This document shows, in pieces, positions 5,981 to 9,156 of a DNA stretch of 9,156 nucleotides (positions are counted from its first letter, which is position 1; each line of letters starts with the position of its first letter). The DNA lies in assembly GCA_947454695.1 (NCBI GenBank), contig CANGMW010000090.1, forward strand, positions 1 to 9,156, written 5' to 3'. A program made the position numbers and the translations under genes. The DNA comes from Comamonadaceae bacterium (GTDB taxonomy: Bacteria > Pseudomonadota > Gammaproteobacteria > Burkholderiales > Burkholderiaceae_C). The notes beneath the pieces are model-generated. The model saw nothing but the letters and a program-made list of their open reading frames with translations, was not told the DNA's origin and searched no databases.

Positions 5981-8080
5981 CTAGATGGCCAAGGGATCTA
6001 CATCCACGGCCCAGCGGATCAGCCCCTTGCCTTCGGGCTGCTGGCGCGTGGCTTGCAACACCGCGTGCCAATGCTGCAAGAAGCGCTGCAAGTGCACGCG
6101 CGAAGCACTCTCGATCAGCATTTGCGCACGCTCCACATTGGCAATGCGCTGCACACTCATCGGGACCGCCGCGTACACCGTGACGCCCATCTCCTGCGCC
6201 TGGTCAGTCGCGCAAAGCCGCGCGAGGTTGAGAAAGCCTTGCGCCACTTCCTGGGTGCGCGCTTCGGCCCGGACCAATGCCTGAAAACTCATGGGCGGCA
6301 GTCCGGCTTGTTCGCGCTCTTGCAACTGCTGTTCGGCAAAGGCCGGGTAGTCATGTTGCTTCAGACTGGCAAACAAGGGGTGCGTGGGGTGAAAGGTCTG
6401 GACCCACATCTCGCTGCGTGCGCTGATGTCCGCATCACGTCCGGCGCGCCCGGCCGCTTGCATGAGCAGGCTGAACAGCCGCTCGGGCGCGCGAAAGTCG
6501 CTGGAGAACAAGGCGCTGTCCGGGTTGACGGCGGCCACTAGGGTGATGTGCCGGAAGTCATGTCCTTTGGCAATCATTTGCGTGCCGACCAGGACATCAA
6601 TTTCTTGTGCATGCACTTGCGCCAGTTGATTTTCCAGGGCGCCCTTGAGCCGCGTGGTGTCGGCGTCAATCCGCGCAATGCGAACGGGCTCGCCGTCCGG
6701 GCGGCGTGTGTGTGCCAGCAGTTCGGCCAGATGCTCTTCCAGCCGTTCGGTGCCGCGCCCCATCGGGCGAATGTCGGCATTGCCACAGGCCGGGCAGTGG
6801 TGCGGCACCCGTTCGGTGAAGCCGCAATGGTGGCATCGCAGCGTGCGGTCAACTTTATGAAAGACACGAAACGCGCTGCAATGCGGGCATTCGCTTTTCC
6901 ATTCGCAGTCGCTGCAATGCAGCACCGGGGCATAGCCGCGTCGGTTCAAAAACACCATGCACTGTTCACCACGTTGCACCCGTTCCTGAATGGCCAGCAA
7001 CAGAGGCGTGGAAAACACCGCATGTTTGGGCTGGTGGTTCATGTCCACCCGGCGCACCAGCGGCAGCGCGCTGTGCTCGCCGATGCGGCTGGGCATGTGC
7101 AGGCGCTGGTAGCGACCGCCTTCTTCAGCGGGCCGGCTGTGGTACCAGCTCTCCAGCGAAGGCGTGGCCGAGCCCAGAATCACCTTGGCCCCATCAAGCC
7201 GGGCGCGGTACACCGCCAGGTCGCGTGCTGAATAACGTGCGCCTTCTTGTTGCTTGTAGCTGGGGTCGTGCTCCTCGTCGACCACGATGAGCTTGAGCTG
7301 GGGCATGGACGCAAAGACGGCCATGCGCGTGCCCAACACAATCCGCGCCGCGCCGCTGTGCGCTGCCAGCCAACTTTTGAGACGCTGCGGGTTGGTCATG
7401 CCGCTGTGCATGGAGACCAGGCAGTCCGCGCCATATTGCGGCGCAAAGCGCTCGGTGAAACGTTGCTCCAATTGCGGGGTCAGGTTGATTTCCGGCACCA
7501 TCACCAAGGCTTGCGCCTGTGGGTCCGCATCCAGGAGTTCTTGAACGCAGCGCAGGTAGACCTCGGTTTTGCCGCTGCCGGTGGCGCCAAACAGCAGGAA
7601 CGGCCCGGCTTGCGTGCGAATCTGTGCCATCACCGTTTGCTGCTCAGGACTCAGGTCTGGCGCATTGGTCGCGGTATCGCGCGCTGCGGCACTGGGCGTA
7701 TCTTTGGCGTGGCGTTTGATGCGACGTTGCAACTGAACCGGGGACAGGTCACGCAACTGCGGCGGCAAGGCTGCCAACGCGACTTCGCCCAAAGAGCGTT
7801 GGTAATAGCTGGCGGCAAAACTGACCAACTGCCGCCACCCGGGCGTTAAAGGCGCGAGCCCTTCCAGTGCACCGCTCAGGGGCCTGATTTTGTCCTTGTC
7901 GTACCCGTCATCCCCCTCGACGGGGGCGTCATCCCAGACGACGCCGAGCACCTCACGCTTCCCCAAGGGAGCGCGTACCAACTGGCCTGGACCCCATGGC
8001 GAAGGACTGCGGTAGCTCAAGGGCCCCGACAATTGGCTGTGCGCTGGCGTGGGAACGAGGACCGATAATTGGAAAGCCAT
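5981..8080 (-). CDS. priA: Primosomal protein N' (replication restart helicase PriA)
   Basis: This 699-residue superfamily 2 helicase recognises stalled forks and recombination intermediates and reloads the replicative helicase away from the origin. The N-terminal DNA-end-binding region (about 1-100) includes PLGKREVLGVVW (38-49). The helicase core carries Walker A GATGSGKT (165-172), DEEH (268-271), GSATPS (303-308), VGTQMIAKGHDF (498-509) and QAAGRAGR (541-548). Eight cysteines in four C-x2-C pairs (389/392, 398/401, 416/419, 429/432) form the two zinc sites that mark PriA. Length is normal. The open frame reaches back to a TTG at 8170, but the extra 30 residues look unconserved, so I take the ATG at 8080, where the family-like MAFQLSVLVPTPAHS begins; it lacks a clear Shine-Dalgarno. 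The gene lies downstream of hemE on the same strand, separated by an AT-rich gap, so it probably has its own promoter. Confidence 0.97.
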   Translation of the reverse strand: MAFQLSVLVPTPAHSQLSGPLSYRSPSPWGPGQLVRAPLGKREVLGVVWDDAPVEGDDGYDKDKIRPLSGALEGLAPLTPGWRQLVSFAASYYQRSLGEVALAALPPQLRDLSPVQLQRRIKRHAKDTPSAAARDTATNAPDLSPEQQTVMAQIRTQAGPFLLFGATGSGKTEVYLRCVQELLDADPQAQALVMVPEINLTPQLEQRFTERFAPQYGADCLVSMHSGMTNPQRLKSWLAAHSGAARIVLGTRMAVFASMPQLKLIVVDEEHDPSYKQQEGARYSARDLAVYRARLDGAKVILGSATPSLESWYHSRPAEEGGRYQRLHMPSRIGEHSALPLVRRVDMNHQPKHAVFSTPLLLAIQERVQRGEQCMVFLNRRGYAPVLHCSDCEWKSECPHCSAFRVFHKVDRTLRCHHCGFTERVPHHCPACGNADIRPMGRGTERLEEHLAELLAHTRRPDGEPVRIARIDADTTRLKGALENQLAQVHAQEIDVLVGTQMIAKGHDFRHITLVAAVNPDSALFSSDFRAPERLFSLLMQAAGRAGRDADISARSEMWVQTFHPTHPLFASLKQHDYPAFAEQQLQEREQAGLPPMSFQALVRAEARTQEVAQGFLNLARLCATDQAQEMGVTVYAAVPMSVQRIANVERAQMLIESASRVHLQRFLQHWHAVLQATRQQPEGKGLIRWAVDVDPLAI
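7907..7934. repeat. Small C/G inverted repeat flanked by GTCATCC direct repeats, inside priA
   Basis: CCCCC (7912-7916) and GGGGG (7922-7926) surround TCGAC, and GTCATCC occurs on both sides (7907-7913 and 7928-7934). It encodes PriA residues about 50-58, an acidic linker just after the conserved GVVW block. The linker's low constraint could tolerate a small inserted repeat, but chance in GC-rich DNA is equally possible. Confidence 0.4.
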
Positions 8081-8090
8081 GCAGGGAATC

Positions 8091-8142
8091 AAGTGCTTGC
8101 AGTGATTATCAAATTTTTCTAGAAATACGACGTAAGTGCTTG
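8091..8142. repeat. Pair of 9-bp direct repeats upstream of priA
   Basis: AAGTGCTTG occurs at 8091-8099 and again at 8134-8142, 43 bases apart start to start (about four helical turns). The first copy begins 11 bases upstream of the priA ATG, and within CAAGTGCTTG it is partly self-complementary. Spacing and place suit a repeated protein-binding site over the priA start region, but chance is possible in a region of this length. Confidence 0.4.
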
Positions 8143-8176
8143 ATTGGTATGAAGTTTCGTCGAAACCCAAGAAATC

Positions 8177-8185
8177 TGTGGATAA
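8177..8185 (-). promoter_or_regulatory. Perfect consensus DnaA box
   Basis: On the minus strand this reads TTATCCACA, identical to the strong E. coli DnaA box. It lies about 97 bases upstream of the priA start in AT-rich DNA. A second, weaker match with two mismatches, TGTTGATAT on the plus strand, follows at 8189-8197. The match is exact, but whether DnaA binds here is inference. Confidence 0.55.
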
Positions 8186-8212
8186 CTTTGTTGATATAAC
8201 TTGTTGTTAGCA

Positions 8213-8241
8213 TCCAAACCCTTGTAAATCAAGGCTTTGGA
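8213..8241. repeat. Imperfect 12-bp inverted repeat (hairpin) in the hemE-priA gap
   Basis: TCCAAACCCTTG (8213-8224) pairs with CAAGGCTTTGGA (8230-8241) across the loop TAAAT, with one internal mismatch (8219 against 8235). Neither side is followed by a T-run, so it is not a typical terminator for hemE. It lies between the two DnaA-box matches. A protein-binding dyad or a weak terminator are both possible. Confidence 0.55.
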
Positions 8242-8361
8242 CGAAATGCGCAGAAATCGGGCAGTTCACAAAATCTATATAAATCAACAGCTTACGTTAG
8301 CTATTGGTTTGGTAGCAAAAAGTGACTATTTTGCGCGGGCTTAAAAACAGCGCATCCAAAT

Positions 8362-8370
8362 TGTGCATAA
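8362..8370 (-). promoter_or_regulatory. DnaA-box match (degenerate consensus)
   Basis: On the minus strand this reads TTATGCACA, which fits the degenerate consensus TTWTNCACA and differs from the strong box at one base. It is in the same orientation as the box at 8177-8185, 185 bases away, near the hemE end of the gap. Confidence 0.4.
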
Positions 8371-8386
8371 GTCAGGATTTACAAAC

Positions 8387-8400
8387 AATTTTCGAAAATT
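8387..8400. repeat. AT-rich 14-base perfect palindrome after hemE
   Basis: AATTTTCGAAAATT is fully self-complementary and begins 15 bases past the hemE stop on the minus strand. As RNA it could fold only into a weak A-U stem with a TCGA loop, followed by GTTTGT, so it is a poor terminator. Easy strand opening or a protein site are other options. Confidence 0.35.
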
Positions 8401-8414
8401 TATCAATTCAAATT

Positions 8415-9156
8415 TCATCTTGTTTTTTCGCGCATTTTTCGAGAGTGTGCATGCACTGACTCAACCAAGGCGGTCACGTGATCCGGCGGGGTGTATTGGC
8501 TGATGCCGTGACCTAAGTTGAAGATGTGGGTGGGGCCGGTGAGGTCTGGCTGGTCGGCGGGCGCTTGGTGCGGCGCACCAAAGCTGTCGAGCACCTTGAT
8601 CACTTCGGCCTCAATCTGCTGGGGGGGCGCAAACAAAACATTCGGGTCGATGTTGCCCTGCAAAGCTTTTTGGCTGCCCACCATCGCGCGGGCCTTGCCC
8701 AAGTTGACTGTCCAGTCCAGGCCCAGCACCTCGCAGTCCAGCTGCCCCATTTCCTCCAGCCACAGACCACCGCCCTTGGTGAACACAATGCGCGGGATAC
8801 GCGCGCCGGCATGTTCTTTTTTGAGCTTGGCCAGCACGCGCGCGGTGTAGGCCATGCTGAATTCCTGGAAAGCCCCATCGGCCAGTACGCCACCCCAGCT
8901 GTCAAAGATCATGACGGCCTGAGCGCCGGCATCAATCTGCGCGTTCAGGTAAGCGGCCACGGCGTCGGCATTGATCTGCAAGATGCGGTGCATCAGGTCG
9001 GGGCGGCTGTACATCATGGACTTGACTAGGCGGTAATCGTCTGAACCTGCGCCCTCGACCATGTAGCACGCCAGCGTCCAGGGGCTGCCGGAAAAGCCGA
9101 TCAAGGGCACGCGCCCATTGAGCGCTTTGCGGATGGAGGTGACGGCATCAAACACA
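8415..9156 (-). CDS. hemE: Uroporphyrinogen decarboxylase, C-terminal part (runs off the window)
   Basis: The enzyme removes four acetate carboxyl groups from uroporphyrinogen III to give coproporphyrinogen III, a cytoplasmic step of heme synthesis that needs no cofactor. The visible 246 residues are the C-terminal two thirds of a protein usually about 350-370 long. The first visible full codon, a GTG at 9153-9155, should be an internal valine and not a start. Hallmarks are GFSGSPWTL (visible residues 20-28), the tyrosine of YMVEG (31-35), IFDSWGG (83-89), LGLDWTV (144-150), QGNIDP (166-171), HIFNLGHGI (210-218) and TPPDHV (222-227). The C-terminus is complete, ending in a short basic tail. 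It is upstream of priA on the same strand, an order I recall as common in Burkholderiales, but the 334-base gap makes a shared transcript uncertain. Confidence 0.97.
   Translation of the reverse strand, partial: VFDAVTSIRKALNGRVPLIGFSGSPWTLACYMVEGAGSDDYRLVKSMMYSRPDLMHRILQINADAVAAYLNAQIDAGAQAVMIFDSWGGVLADGAFQEFSMAYTARVLAKLKKEHAGARIPRIVFTKGGGLWLEEMGQLDCEVLGLDWTVNLGKARAMVGSQKALQGNIDPNVLFAPPQQIEAEVIKVLDSFGAPHQAPADQPDLTGPTHIFNLGHGISQYTPPDHVTALVESVHAHSRKMREKTR

Larger units (their letters stand above)
8081..8414. other. AT-rich intergenic region between hemE and priA
   Basis: This 334-base gap has no convincing gene. By hand count 108 of 300 bases in 8101-8400 are G or C (36%), far below the flanking coding sequence. 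It contains two DnaA-box matches, an imperfect 12-bp hairpin, two 9-bp direct repeats, a near-palindrome at 8289-8302 (AGCTTACGTTAGCT) and an AT-rich palindrome next to the hemE stop. It probably holds the priA promoter: GATAAT on the minus strand (complement of 8105-8110) resembles a -10 box close to the priA start but lacks a good -35. The set of elements also resembles a replication-origin-like or DnaA-regulated region, which I cannot confirm. Confidence 0.6.

Noticed and set aside
8081..8170. N-terminal extension of PriA by 30 residues
   Set aside because: The extension starts at a TTG, is encoded by AT-rich DNA, and adds unconserved residues before the family-like N-terminus at 8080.
8246..8344. 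A 32-codon plus-strand open frame in the hemE-priA gap (starts MRRNRAVHK)
   Set aside because: It is short and basic, with AAGG 11 bases upstream as the only ribosome-site hint. No recognisable family; chance frames of this size are expected.
1..9156. Mobile element, CRISPR array, tRNA or phage genes
   Set aside because: No transposase or integrase motifs, no regularly spaced repeats and no tRNA-like cloverleaf were seen; the genes present are ordinary chromosomal ones.

Overview
The window looks like chromosomal DNA of a betaproteobacterium of the order Burkholderiales, most likely Comamonadaceae-like. The evidence is the moderately high-GC coding style, the hemE then priA order on one strand, and protein sequences that read like the Burkholderiales forms of Rep, PriA, HemE and an AEC permease. 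This placement comes from remembered family sequences, not from a search. I see no mobile element, tRNA, rRNA or CRISPR array.

Left end (1-239): a short non-coding leader with three inverted repeats. It may also hold the last 22 codons of a gene entering from the left. It leads into a plus-strand pair: a 588-residue protein of eight to nine TPR repeats fused to a glycosyltransferase-9-like domain (240-2006), and, 11 bases after its stop, a beta-class carbonic anhydrase with a twin-arginine export signal (2018-2767). The spacing suggests one transcript.

Middle: the Rep-type DNA helicase gene (2780-4894, minus) converges on the carbonic anhydrase gene with 12 bases between stop codons. Rep is divergent from an AEC-family membrane transporter gene (4992-5957, plus), and the 97-base gap must hold both starts. 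The AEC gene converges on priA (5981-8080, minus) with 23 bases between stops.

Right end: priA is preceded by a 334-base, AT-rich gap (about 36% G+C by hand count over 8101-8400). This gap holds one perfect consensus DnaA box (TTATCCACA), one degenerate-consensus DnaA box (TTATGCACA), a 12-bp imperfect hairpin, a pair of 9-bp direct repeats and an AT-rich palindrome. Beyond it is the C-terminal two thirds of hemE, running off the right edge on the minus strand.

Functionally the window mixes replication and repair (Rep and PriA, both replication-restart helicases), tetrapyrrole synthesis (HemE), inorganic carbon chemistry outside the cytoplasm (carbonic anhydrase), transport (AEC) and a probable glycosyltransferase of unknown target. 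No clearly new multi-gene system is visible. The two places most worth a second look are the DnaA-box-bearing gap upstream of priA and the TPR-glycosyltransferase/exported carbonic anhydrase pair.
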